In this document: one piece after another, positions 1-7,868 of the stretch | Layout: every line of letters starts with the position of its first letter | Position numbering within the stretch: the first letter of the stretch is position 1 | NCBI GenBank assembly: GCA_029558515.1 | Contig: JAKQEM010000009.1 | Location: 42,186 to 106,185, forward strand | Length of the DNA stretch: 64,000 nt | Direction of reading: 5' to 3' | Origin: a bacterium | GTDB lineage: Bacteria; Patescibacteriota; Gracilibacteria; Peribacterales; Peribacteraceae | Made by a program: the position numbers and the translations under genes | The notes under the pieces: generated by a model | Told to the model about the DNA's origin: nothing | The model's input: the letters and a program-made list of their open reading frames with translations, nothing else | Databases searched by the model: none

Positions 1-361
1 TACTCTTCAAAATTCCATTGAGCGCCATACGCACATGGCGAATCACATTGAGTGAGGAGAGGAGCAGAAAAACGGCACCTGCGGCGGAGAGAACCGAATG
101 GGACGATTGCATCTGCAGATTCTGTTTTGCATTCAGCAACATATCCGCGATATCTCGCCCCGCATACAGGGCGACTCGGTTCAGCAATTCCTGCGTGATG
201 GTGCGTTCATCCACGACCCATCCTGCGACGGTGATGACGACGATGGCGAGCGCGGGCAGCGTAAAAATGGAGTAGTACGCAATGGCGGCAGCATGACGCG
301 GTACGTCATCACGTTGCCACTCGTGCCAAAGGCATTGAAGAAAGCAGTGCATCTTGATCAT
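1..361 (-). CDS. YihY/BrkB-family membrane protein, C-terminus outside the window
   Basis: Only the first ~120 codons are in the window, and the frame is open to the edge, so this gene is missing from the ORF track. The N-terminus 'AAAIAYYSIFTLPAL' followed by a hydrophobic segment matches the opening of YihY/virulence factor BrkB (once called RNase BN) integral membrane proteins. A second hydrophobic segment ('GAVFLLLSSLNVI') follows about 60 residues later, as expected for the family. The cellular role of the family is not settled. ATG at 361 was chosen; ATG at 352 is in the same frame. It is divergent from tRNA-Leu. The family call rests on motif resemblance. Confidence 0.7.
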   Translation of the reverse strand, partial: MIKMHCFLQCLWHEWQRDDVPRHAAAIAYYSIFTLPALAIVVITVAGWVVDERTITQELLNRVALYAGRDIADMLLNAKQNLQMQSSHSVLSAAGAVFLLLSSLNVIRHVRMALNGILKS

Positions 362-445
362 GAGAACAGGATACAGAAAACGCAGAGCCTGGGAAATATG
401 GGTGCACGGAGCGTATGTGTGTATACTGAACACAGTACGTTCACT

Positions 446-533
446 GCCGCCGTGGTGGAACGGTAGACACGAGGGACTTAAAATCCCTTGTCCGTAACAG
501 GGCGTCCCGGTTCAAGTCCGGGCGGCGGCACCA
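446..533 (+). tRNA. tRNA-Leu(TAA)
   Basis: Acceptor GCCGCCG pairs with CGGCGGC. The anticodon loop CTTAAAA gives TAA, reading UUA. It has a long class II variable arm, T-loop TTCAAGT, discriminator A530 and an encoded CCA (531-533). A REP-like hairpin overlaps the CCA end. Confidence 0.96.
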
Positions 534-569
534 TTCGACTCGTCCGCCTAGGGCGGACTCGCTCATGGT
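530..569 (+). repeat. REP-like hairpin element, copy 1
   Basis: An outer ACCAT...ATGGT inverted pair encloses a perfect 7-bp hairpin GTCCGCC-TAG-GGCGGAC (542-558). The element starts inside the encoded CCA of tRNA-Leu. Copies 2 (25008-25047, minus) and 3 (30238-30277) share the flanks CACCATT..CTCG and GCTC.TGGT, while the inner stem sequence differs. Confidence 0.7.
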
Positions 570-640
570 AAACCATTCGACTACCTTGTAGTAAACCACA
601 AGAATCATTCATCCTCATTCGCATTCGCAAATGTCATCAC

Positions 641-1831
641 TCAAATGGGCAGCAGGTCCATGCGTAACTTTGGCGTCGTGTCGAGGGTCTGATGTTCGCC
701 GATCTCCATGTCTTCACCCGTGACGGGGTCCACTTCCTGCGCGACAATAATGAGGCGTCGCAACGTCGTGCCGACCGGCGTACAGGTCATGAGAGTGGCG
801 ATGCGCTTGCTGACCGGTTGATCGAGCACGCTCACATCACTCGGGCGAATTTCCTTTTTTTCGCGAATGCGGTAGCGAAAGCGATCGCCGCCGTAAAAAA
901 TCCAGTACTCGTCACCGACATGCAAATCGCTCAGTCTGGCGAAAACGGATTTGTATTTACCGGGCGCCCAAGGGAAATAGGAACTGTGCCCCGTAATGAA
1001 AAAATTTCCCGGTTGACCCGGCTGAGCGGTACCGGGATAGTGCACCACTCCATCCTGCAGAGAGCGCTGAATGTCCTCCTCCAACTGCTTCCAGTTCTCC
1101 GCAAGCAGCGCGGTACGCGGAGGAATGACGATGGGTACGTTCAAATCCAGAGACGGGATGACGATGCGATTCTCGGGTGGGCCCACAGAGGGCAAAACAT
1201 CCAGAATGGCATACGAATTCCCGGCAACATGCAGCGAAGGTACTTTACTCAGCTTCTCGGTTAGTTCCTGTTGAATGACAACGGAATCTTCCTGTTCCGG
1301 CGCGGTGATGGAAGCGAGTGGTTCGATGTACGACTCCGCGATCGCCCAAAAACTTTGGTAATTCAATGCGGAAAATAGTACGAAAAACAGTACGGCGAAC
1401 GTAGTGCCAAATCGTGCCGTATCAATGAGAAAGAGCGTCCCGCGACTGTACTGTTTCGGTTTCTTGTTTCGTCCGGGGATCCAGACCGGCTGGGAGAGGA
1501 ATCTCCGAAGTCTGGCAAACATATGTCCCGATGCGCGTACCGTTTCACGCCCCGCATCGATGCCGTCTCGGATGCCGGATGCATACTGTCGCACGCCTTC
1601 ATCCATCATGGTTGACAGCATATCGGACAAGAGAGAGGTCATGCGCTTCCGTACTTCCGCTTGCTGCGTAGAAGGAATCGTCACGTATGCATTCGCCAGC
1701 CACGGATCATCCGCCGGCACATCGCATGACGGTTGATTTTGATTCTCAGTTTCTTCCGACAACTCGTCACGCACATCGTCCTGCATCGTTTCCTGATTGC
1801 TCATGATCTCTTCCACAATAGGCGCAGGCAT
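641..1831 (-). CDS. Sortase (cysteine transpeptidase), membrane-anchored
   Basis: Sortases cleave a C-terminal sorting motif and attach the protein to the cell envelope. The C-terminal half carries the catalytic histidine in 'ITGHSS', the catalytic cysteine in 'TLMTC' and the arginine in 'LRRLIIVA'. An acidic N-terminal region of about 100 residues precedes one transmembrane helix ('GTTFAVLFFVLFSAL', near residue 140), so the catalytic domain is extracytoplasmic. It is longer (396 aa) than minimal sortases because of the N-terminal extension. The start is uncertain: ATG at 1804 has a GGAAGAG Shine-Dalgarno-like sequence just upstream, and the frame is also open above 1831. A likely substrate is the LPTAG-ending protein at 24245-24838. 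The sortase class was not resolved. Confidence 0.9.
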   Translation of the reverse strand: MPAPIVEEIMSNQETMQDDVRDELSEETENQNQPSCDVPADDPWLANAYVTIPSTQQAEVRKRMTSLLSDMLSTMMDEGVRQYASGIRDGIDAGRETVRASGHMFARLRRFLSQPVWIPGRNKKPKQYSRGTLFLIDTARFGTTFAVLFFVLFSALNYQSFWAIAESYIEPLASITAPEQEDSVVIQQELTEKLSKVPSLHVAGNSYAILDVLPSVGPPENRIVIPSLDLNVPIVIPPRTALLAENWKQLEEDIQRSLQDGVVHYPGTAQPGQPGNFFITGHSSYFPWAPGKYKSVFARLSDLHVGDEYWIFYGGDRFRYRIREKKEIRPSDVSVLDQPVSKRIATLMTCTPVGTTLRRLIIVAQEVDPVTGEDMEIGEHQTLDTTPKLRMDLLPI

Positions 1832-2019
1832 CGGCTCGGGCAGAACGATGTTCCCCTGGGAATCAACGAGTGCGCGGTGAGGGTGCGAATGCTCCTGTAT
1901 CGGGATAGTATAACAGAATAATGGTATTCACGCACGTCGAAGGGGTGAAGCATACAAATGCAAAACGGGAAATGCAAAAGGAGGATATACTCGGGAAGCC
2001 AAGAGGATTCATCAACTCC

Positions 2020-3111
2020 CTATTCCATCACCCCACCGCCCATCACTTCCTCCCCGCGGTACAGCACCAGCGATTGACCCGGCGTCTGGAGCGAAATGGG
2101 AGCATCAAACGTAAACATCCCATGTTCTCCATCACGTTTGAGTGACCCTAAGTAGCGCGGTGAATGAGACCGTGTGCGACACTCAAAAGGAGTGACGACA
2201 TGTTCCTGAGGCACCCAAGAAATCCAATGCAACTCACGAACCGATACCCTGGTCGTCGTGTGTAAAGCACGATCATCGACGATCAGCTCATTGCTCTCCA
2301 CGCGTTTGGACACCACTTCCAGCGGAATCGAGAGACCGCCGATGCCAAGCCCCCGGCGTTGTCCGATGGTGTAGAGCGGCAACCCAGCATGCATGCCGAC
2401 CACCGTTCCATCCGTGCGAACGATGGGACCGGGACAAAGCGCATCGGGAATATGGCGAATAAGAAACGGCTTGGGGTCTCGCTCCGGAAAAAAGCAGAGA
2501 TCCTGACTCTCTTGGTAGTGTTCATCAAATGGGATGCCGAAACGACGCGCAAGTTCGAACACGTATTGTTTGGAAAGTGTGCCTAACGGAAAGAGCGTGC
2601 GTTGCAGTTGTGCCTGAGAAAGACCGTGCAAGTAGTAACTTTGATCTTTGTTTGCATCGACAGCCTCAAGGAGCGACGTACAAATCGTTCCATCTTCCGC
2701 CAGCGTATCCGTCGTCCGCGCATAGTGCCCGGTTGCGATCTTGTCGCATTCCCATTCATCTGCGAGTCGCATCAGCGCATTGAACTTCACCGTCCTATTG
2801 CATCCGATGCAGGGATTGGGCGTCAAACCTCTGCGGTACGCATCGAGGAACGGATCAACGACCCCTTGCTTGAACACCTCTTCCATACTGACGACGTGCA
2901 GAGGGATGCCAAGCATGTTCGCCACCGCGATCGTCCGTGAAGCGGTCTGCGCATTGCAACATTTGCTTGGGAGAAGCTGCGCCATCGCCGGCGCCAACGG
3001 ATCGCTCCAGAGCGCAAAACGCACGCCGATGAGCGTATGACCCTGCTCCTTCAGCAGGCACGCTGCGACGGACGAATCGATTCCGCCGGACAGGGCAACG
3101 AGTATTTTCAT
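2020..3111 (-). CDS. mnmA: tRNA-specific 2-thiouridylase MnmA
   Basis: This ATP-dependent enzyme makes the s2U34 modification in tRNA-Lys, tRNA-Glu and tRNA-Gln. The N-terminal PP-loop 'SGGIDSSV' adenylates the uridine. The catalytic cysteine lies in 'NPCIGCN' and the second cysteine in 'SQDLCFF'; 'KDQSYYL' is a further family hallmark. The length of 363 aa is normal. The ORF track starts 40 codons upstream, but the protein begins at MKILVALSGG, so ATG at 3111 is chosen. It is divergent from the DUF5671 gene with only 32 bp between starts. It would act on the tRNA-Lys family, of which one gene lies at 22611. Confidence 0.95.
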   Translation of the reverse strand: MKILVALSGGIDSSVAACLLKEQGHTLIGVRFALWSDPLAPAMAQLLPSKCCNAQTASRTIAVANMLGIPLHVVSMEEVFKQGVVDPFLDAYRRGLTPNPCIGCNRTVKFNALMRLADEWECDKIATGHYARTTDTLAEDGTICTSLLEAVDANKDQSYYLHGLSQAQLQRTLFPLGTLSKQYVFELARRFGIPFDEHYQESQDLCFFPERDPKPFLIRHIPDALCPGPIVRTDGTVVGMHAGLPLYTIGQRRGLGIGGLSIPLEVVSKRVESNELIVDDRALHTTTRVSVRELHWISWVPQEHVVTPFECRTRSHSPRYLGSLKRDGEHGMFTFDAPISLQTPGQSLVLYRGEEVMGGGVME

Positions 3112-3143
3112 GAAGTAGCAAGATACTGGAATGGCGGGTAATT

Positions 3144-3830
3144 GTGAAATGCGCGCTTTGCGGTGGACAGCATGCGTCAGTGCGCGTAGCATGCCCAGTC
3201 GTGAAGGAACGCATCGCATCATTCGTGGCACACGCTCGCAGCAAAGGGATGGATCATGCGACCATTCGGATGCTCCTTTTGGATGCGGGATGGGGCGAAA
3301 GGGACATCATAGAAGCTCTCACTGCAGAAAGTTTGGAAATGTCGGTGCCCGTTCCTCCCGATCGAGGCGGGGCGCGCGAAGCATTTTTGCATCTGATCAC
3401 GTTCGTCGCCTTATATGTGACATCGATCAGTTTGATCGTGCTCTTCTTTACGTTCATCAACCGTTTGTTCCCGGACCCTGCTTTTGGAATAATTTCACAA
3501 ACAAACGACAATGTCGGCATTCGCTTTGCCATGGCCGCAGTCATCGTAACCTATCCGATGCTCATCCTGCTCTCAAAGAGGCTTCTCAAAGAAATCAGCG
3601 ATGCGCCCGAGAAGGCATTCAGCGCAGTGCGAAGATGGCTGACGTACCTTACGTTATTTCTGGCTGCGCTCGCTCTCATCGGCGACGGAATCACGCTGCT
3701 GTTCAATCTCCTGCAAGGGGAGCTGTCCATTCGTTTCCTCCTGAAGGTGATCGTTGTCCTTGTGATTGCGGGACTCATTTTTTCCTATTACTTCCTCTCA
3801 CTCCGTCACGCTCCGGCTGAGCAATCCTGA
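3144..3830 (+). CDS. DUF5671-type membrane protein with N-terminal CxxC
   Basis: The 228-aa protein begins with a small cysteine cluster (CALC plus a later Cys), then a helical segment 'ARSKGMDHATIRMLLLDAGW' of the kind that precedes DUF5671 membrane domains. Four hydrophobic segments follow (around residues 85-107, 125-147, 165-187 and 200-220). Function is unknown; the domain recurs in CPR genomes. GTG at 3144 is the track start, and GTG at 3201 (VKERIASF) is an alternative that would drop the Cys cluster. The next gene starts 2 bp after its stop, so the two form one unit. Confidence 0.65.
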   Translation: MKCALCGGQHASVRVACPVVKERIASFVAHARSKGMDHATIRMLLLDAGWGERDIIEALTAESLEMSVPVPPDRGGAREAFLHLITFVALYVTSISLIVLFFTFINRLFPDPAFGIISQTNDNVGIRFAMAAVIVTYPMLILLSKRLLKEISDAPEKAFSAVRRWLTYLTLFLAALALIGDGITLLFNLLQGELSIRFLLKVIVVLVIAGLIFSYYFLSLRHAPAEQS

Positions 3831-3832
3831 GT

Positions 3833-4321
3833 ATGTCCATGCATCGCCTCTTCACCGGCATTTCCGCAGGAATCGTCCTGCTGGCTCTCGCATGGGGATT
3901 TGTGTTGGTCGGGTCCCCACTACGCAGCAGACAGGCACAGTTTGATGAGCGCCGGGTGGAGGATTTGAGGATCATTCATCAGACGGTTTTGAACATCGTT
4001 TATGAAGGACGCCCCTGGGAGGTGCCCGTGGACGGGAATCTTCGACGCCCTCTCCCGATTTCGTTACAGGAAATCGCAGAACAGGCAACGATGCAGCGCG
4101 TGAACGTCACGGATCCGCAAACGGGAGAGCCGTACGAATACAATCGCACCGGTGCGACCACCTACGAACTGTGCGCGACATTCAACGCATTGCGAGATGA
4201 ACCGTTTGATGTGTTTTGGAACCACGGACAGGGACGAACGTGTTTTCCGTTGGATGCGAGCAGGGCAGACGGATACGGTGGCGTAGAGCAAAAGCCGATT
4301 GTGCCGACCATGGTGAAATGA
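3833..4321 (+). CDS. Hypothetical single-pass membrane protein linked to DUF5671 gene
   Basis: A 162-aa protein with one N-terminal transmembrane helix (residues about 8-27) and an exported domain. The downstream part contains 'VTDPQTGEPYEYNRTG' and 'YELCATFN', a layout seen in small secreted or pseudopilin-like CPR proteins, with two cysteines that could form a disulfide. ATG at 3833 lies 2 bp after the DUF5671 stop, so the two are probably co-transcribed. No enzymatic motif is visible and no function is proposed. It is followed 14 bp later by prfA, which has its own -10 box. Confidence 0.6.
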   Translation: MSMHRLFTGISAGIVLLALAWGFVLVGSPLRSRQAQFDERRVEDLRIIHQTVLNIVYEGRPWEVPVDGNLRRPLPISLQEIAEQATMQRVNVTDPQTGEPYEYNRTGATTYELCATFNALRDEPFDVFWNHGQGRTCFPLDASRADGYGGVEQKPIVPTMVK

Positions 4322-4335
4322 GGTAGGATGATCGT

Positions 4336-5385
4336 ATGTCCGATTTGATCGATGAACGGGAGGCTCAGTACCGATATGTCAGGGAACAGTTCAATGACCC
4401 TGCCGTTTTGTCCGATCCGGAGAAAATAAAGCTGTTTGGAAAGCAACTGTCCGATCTGGAACCCGTGATGGAATTGATCCGCTCATATCGTTTGGCGGAA
4501 AAATCACTGCATGATGCCGAGAGCGCGCAGTCTGATTCCGAACTTGCGGAGGTCGCCCGCCTGCAGAGCGAGGAAGCTCGAAAGCAGATGGAATCATTGG
4601 AACAACGCATCAACGATCTCCTGCGTACGCATGATCCGATGGACGATCGCAATGCGATCCTGGAGGTGCGTGCGGGAACCGGCGGAGATGAGGCCGCGCT
4701 GTTTGCGTCGGAACTGCTGCGCATGTATGTGCGCTATGCGGAATTGCAGGGATGGAGGACCGAATTGATTGATAAGACGGATTCCGATCTCGGCGGGATC
4801 AAAGAGGGCGTCGTGCGCATCGCCGGGGCCGGCGCGTACGGGCATCTTCGCTTCGAGGGCGGAGTGCATCGCGTGCAACGCATCCCCGCGACGGAGAGCA
4901 AGGGACGAGTGCATACGTCGGTCGCAAGCGTCGCAGTTTTGCCGGAGGCTGAACAACGGGACATCACCATTCGCAATGACGATCTGCGCATCGATACGTT
5001 TCGCGCGGGTGGCGCGGGGGGACAGCACGTGAATAAAACCGATTCCGCCGTACGCATCACCCACATACCCTCCGGCATCGTCGTAACCTGCCAGAGTGAG
5101 CGCAGTCAAGGCCAGAACCGTATGCGCGCCATGGAGGTCCTCCGGACCAAGCTCTATGCCCGGCAACAGGAAGAGCGAGTGAGTGCGGAAGCGGCGCTGC
5201 GTTCCAGGCAAGTCGGCTCCGGCGAGAGGAGTGACAAAATCCGCACCTACAACTTTCCCCAGGACCGTCTGACGGATCATCGGTTGGAGGAAAACTTCCA
5301 CAATTTACCGGGAATTATGGAGGGGGATATCGGCGAAATTATTGCAAGATTAGGCGAATGGAGAGAAAATCAAGCAAAAGCATGA
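4336..5385 (+). CDS. prfA: Peptide chain release factor 1 (RF1)
   Basis: RF1 recognises UAA and UAG and triggers peptide release on the ribosome. The protein has the catalytic GGQ loop ('[12 protein letters not shown]') and the anticodon-like PxT tripeptide as PAT in '[14 protein letters not shown]', which distinguishes RF1 from RF2. The length of 349 aa is standard. A TAGGAT hexamer ends 6 nt before the ATG and there is no Shine-Dalgarno, so a leaderless transcript is likely. TGA is used as a stop by many genes here, so RF2 must be encoded elsewhere. Confidence 0.97.
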   Translation: MSDLIDEREAQYRYVREQFNDPAVLSDPEKIKLFGKQLSDLEPVMELIRSYRLAEKSLHDAESAQSDSELAEVARLQSEEARKQMESLEQRINDLLRTHDPMDDRNAILEVRAGTGGDEAALFASELLRMYVRYAELQGWRTELIDKTDSDLGGIKEGVVRIAGAGAYGHLRFEGGVHRVQRIPATESKGRVHTSVASVAVLPEAEQRDITIRNDDLRIDTFRAGGAGGQHVNKTDSAVRITHIPSGIVVTCQSERSQGQNRMRAMEVLRTKLYARQQEERVSAEAALRSRQVGSGERSDKIRTYNFPQDRLTDHRLEENFHNLPGIMEGDIGEIIARLGEWRENQAKA

Positions 5386-5426
5386 GAGGCTCTTGCGCAT
5401 CGGTAGGAAGAGGGTAGCATCTCTCC

Positions 5427-5846
5427 ATGACTATGCCATCAGGATGTGGTTCTAATGATTTGTCAAGTGGTGAAGATGAGCCTCCACTACAAATGAATGT
5501 GGTGGATGGAGATCCAACTTTAGTTGAAGCAGAGGATAAAGATCCTCCATTACCGGATAGGTTACAGACTGTCGCTGATATGTTTCAATTACTTGTGAAT
5601 AGAAATTTTCCAAGGAAAAGTATCATAGCAACTAGTCTGAGGGTCATACGGGGGAATGTACCTAGAATTCGAAAACCTAATAAGGATGAAGATTCCATTC
5701 ATCCCATTGTTGTTGCAGTTTCGCTTAATATGCAGGATGTTTTTGATTTACGTGATGCACTGAAGGACACTACCAATCATGTAACAAACGATGTAAGAAA
5801 TATACTAGATATATTATTTGCACAAAGAGACAAATTAGGGATATAG
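5427..5846 (+). CDS. AT-rich orphan protein, unknown
   Basis: A 139-aa acidic protein not recognised. The first ~45 residues are low-complexity (Pro, Glu and Asp rich). The rest looks like a compact helical domain ('LQTVADMFQLLVNRNF', 'VFDLRDALKDTTNHV'). Base composition is markedly more AT-rich than the neighbours, with codons such as ATA, AGA and TTA, which suggests recent acquisition. A TAGCAT hexamer 6 nt upstream of the ATG fits the local promoter pattern, so it is probably expressed. The AT-rich gene at 21020 has the same style but no obvious sequence similarity. Confidence 0.55.
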   Translation: MTMPSGCGSNDLSSGEDEPPLQMNVVDGDPTLVEAEDKDPPLPDRLQTVADMFQLLVNRNFPRKSIIATSLRVIRGNVPRIRKPNKDEDSIHPIVVAVSLNMQDVFDLRDALKDTTNHVTNDVRNILDILFAQRDKLGI

Positions 5847-5958
5847 GGAACTGGCCTACGCATAGAACTGCCCCAGATACCCTATATTGTATATTTTCTC
5901 ATAAGAAAGCCCAATATTTTTAGTTTGAGTAAAAATGCATAGCTCAGCTACTTACTTG

Positions 5959-6801
5959 TCATTGTTGTCTCTTCTTCGCCGTCACGGTATTCCGAATCAG
6001 GCATGCAACCGTCATAGGCCCCACTCCGCCCGGTACGGGCGTGATGGCGGAGGCGACTGCAGCGACTTCATCAAACACACAATCACCGACGATGCCATCC
6101 TCCGTACGCACGATTCCGATATCGATGACGACCGCGCCGGGCTTGATCATATCGCCTCGAATGAGCCCGGGTTTGCCGACCGCCGTGCAGAGAATGTCAG
6201 CCTGCCTCGTGATGGCGCCCAGATCTTGCGTGTACTTGTGGCAGACGCTCACCGTCGCGTTGCGATTGAGGAGCATGGCGGCGAGCGGCTTCCCGACAAT
6301 ATTGCTGTGGCCGACAACGACTGCATGCTTGCCTTCCACCGGAATCGCATACTGATCCAGCAGTGAAAGAACGCCGGCGGGAGTCGCAGGCGGTAAGTGT
6401 TCAAATTCCTTCGAGAGAAGCAGTTTCCCCATGTTATATGCCGTAAAACCATCGACATCTTTCTTCGGATCCATCGAGCGAAACAGGAGCGGCTGCACCG
6501 AAGCAAGATGAGGAGGGAGCGGCAATTGGATGATGTACCCGCTCACATTCGCATCATCATTCAAATCATGAATCAACGATTGCATCGCTTCCATTGTCGT
6601 ATTCGCCTCAAGCGACATCAATTGAACGCGCATGCCGACCGCATCGCAACTCTCCATTTTTTTGCGAATGTAACTGTCGCTCGCGGGATCGTGTCCGACT
6701 TGCACAATCACAAGCTGCGGATTGAGCTGCGCCACCTCAGTACGCAAGCCATCGAGCATCCGCTTTGCCAATTCGATGCCGGAAAGAATGCGCGCGCTCA
6801 T
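5959..6801 (-). CDS. folD: Bifunctional methylene-THF dehydrogenase/cyclohydrolase FolD
   Basis: FolD interconverts 5,10-methylene-THF and 10-formyl-THF, feeding purine and formyl-Met-tRNA synthesis. Diagnostic features are 'SYIRKK' (catalytic Tyr and Lys), 'QLPLP', 'KDVDGF', the nucleotide-binding 'GHSNIVGKP' and the C-terminal 'TPVPGGVGPMT'. The length of 280 aa is normal. Its ATG overlaps the tmk stop by 4 nt, so it is translationally coupled in a tmk-folD operon driven from upstream of tmk. Confidence 0.97.
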   Translation of the reverse strand: MSARILSGIELAKRMLDGLRTEVAQLNPQLVIVQVGHDPASDSYIRKKMESCDAVGMRVQLMSLEANTTMEAMQSLIHDLNDDANVSGYIIQLPLPPHLASVQPLLFRSMDPKKDVDGFTAYNMGKLLLSKEFEHLPPATPAGVLSLLDQYAIPVEGKHAVVVGHSNIVGKPLAAMLLNRNATVSVCHKYTQDLGAITRQADILCTAVGKPGLIRGDMIKPGAVVIDIGIVRTEDGIVGDCVFDEVAAVASAITPVPGGVGPMTVACLIRNTVTAKKRQQ

Positions 6802-7400
6802 AGACGGGAAGGGGAGGGAAGCGCGTGTGCGATATGAGAAAAAACCTCCGCCGATACTTCCTCTTTGCTTTGAAGAGTATCCACGACGGGAATGTCGTGA
6901 TCATGGGCATACTCCCGGTATAGATCATACACGCGACGCTGGAATGTCTCCTCTTCCAAAATTTCTTGTCGGTCTCTCTTGCTCCAGCGTCGTACGCATT
7001 CCTCAAATGGCGGAAGCAGAATCACCTGCGCATCGGGAGCGGGAAATCGGCTGTTCATCTCCGCGAGCCACGATGCGGGTAATCCCGCAGCCATGCCAAA
7101 AATCATCGTAGAGAGTACGTATTGTTCGCAGACGACAATGTTTCCATCCGTGAGTGCAGGAACGATTTCACTGCGCACATGCCATGCGCGATCAGCCGTA
7201 AAGAGTATTTGCAGCGCATCGGACGGAATGTCCGAATCGGCCAATAACGTGCGAATCAATCGGCCGATCGGGTTCTCCGATGGCTCGCGGGTGAGGACGA
7301 CGGAAAAATTCCTCCGGCGGAGTGATTCCGCCAGAATCGACGAATGCGTGGTAGTTCCGCTGCCATCCGGCCCTTCGATGACGATAAACCCATTCTGCAT
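6798..7400 (-). CDS. tmk: Thymidylate kinase
   Basis: TMK phosphorylates dTMP to dTDP. The P-loop is 'GPDGSGTTTH', followed by the 'REPSE' segment that contacts the nucleotide. The usual DR(Y/H) motif appears as 'EQYVLS', an unusual variant. The LID region contains 'KRDRQEIL'. The track start is 11 codons earlier, but TATACT ends 9 nt before the ATG at 7400, and the protein begins MQNGFIVIEG as expected, so 7400 is preferred (200 aa). It overlaps folD by 4 nt. It is divergent from the membrane/ClpC unit, with 54 bp carrying two TATACT boxes in opposite orientations. Confidence 0.9.
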   Translation of the reverse strand: MQNGFIVIEGPDGSGTTTHSSILAESLRRRNFSVVLTREPSENPIGRLIRTLLADSDIPSDALQILFTADRAWHVRSEIVPALTDGNIVVCEQYVLSTMIFGMAAGLPASWLAEMNSRFPAPDAQVILLPPFEECVRRWSKRDRQEILEEETFQRRVYDLYREYAHDHDIPVVDTLQSKEEVSAEVFSHIAHALPSPSRL

Positions 7401-7454
7401 ACGCTCGCAAGTATACTCGTTTTCTGCTATCATTCGAAGATATACTCATCACAC

Positions 7455-7868
7455 ATGAGTGACGTTACCCCTCCCGCCCCACGACCGCGCTCCGGCCTTC
7501 TCCCACAGTTTCTCCGATGGTACTGGATCGTGCGTCCGGTTCGGATCGTACGATTGTACGCTCGGTACGCATCGGCCTTCGGTGGCATGTTCTCGATCAT
7601 CTACTTGATCAAGACGTTTGTCGCACCGTGGAAGAGTATTCAGGACGCTTACCCATCAAAGGGGCTGAACGTATCGGCGATACTGGAAACATGGACATTG
7701 AACATGACTGCTCGTGTCATCGGGATGGTCGTACGAACGTGCGCAATGATTGCTGGTCTTCTTCTGCAGCTCATTCTCATATTCTGTTTTACCGTGTACG
7801 TCATCCTGTGGGTGATATTCCCGCTCCTTTTTATCGGAGGCGTGATAGCAGTAATTTTCTACATTTGA
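7455..7868 (+). CDS. Small membrane protein upstream of ClpC-like ATPase
   Basis: A 137-aa protein with a basic N-terminus, a hydrophobic stretch near residue 40 ('GMFSIIYLIKTF') and a long, very hydrophobic C-terminal half likely forming two helices. It is not recognised. The stop overlaps the next ATG (TGATG), which implies translational coupling with the membrane-anchored Clp ATPase and suggests a partner or membrane adaptor. TATACT ends 8 nt before the ATG at 7455, which rejects the upstream start in the ORF track (7344, inside tmk). The functional link to the ATPase is inferred from coupling only. Confidence 0.65.
   Translation: MSDVTPPAPRPRSGLLPQFLRWYWIVRPVRIVRLYARYASAFGGMFSIIYLIKTFVAPWKSIQDAYPSKGLNVSAILETWTLNMTARVIGMVVRTCAMIAGLLLQLILIFCFTVYVILWVIFPLLFIGGVIAVIFYI

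Noticed and set aside
4594-5301. 235-aa minus-strand ORF
   Set aside because: Shadow of prfA.
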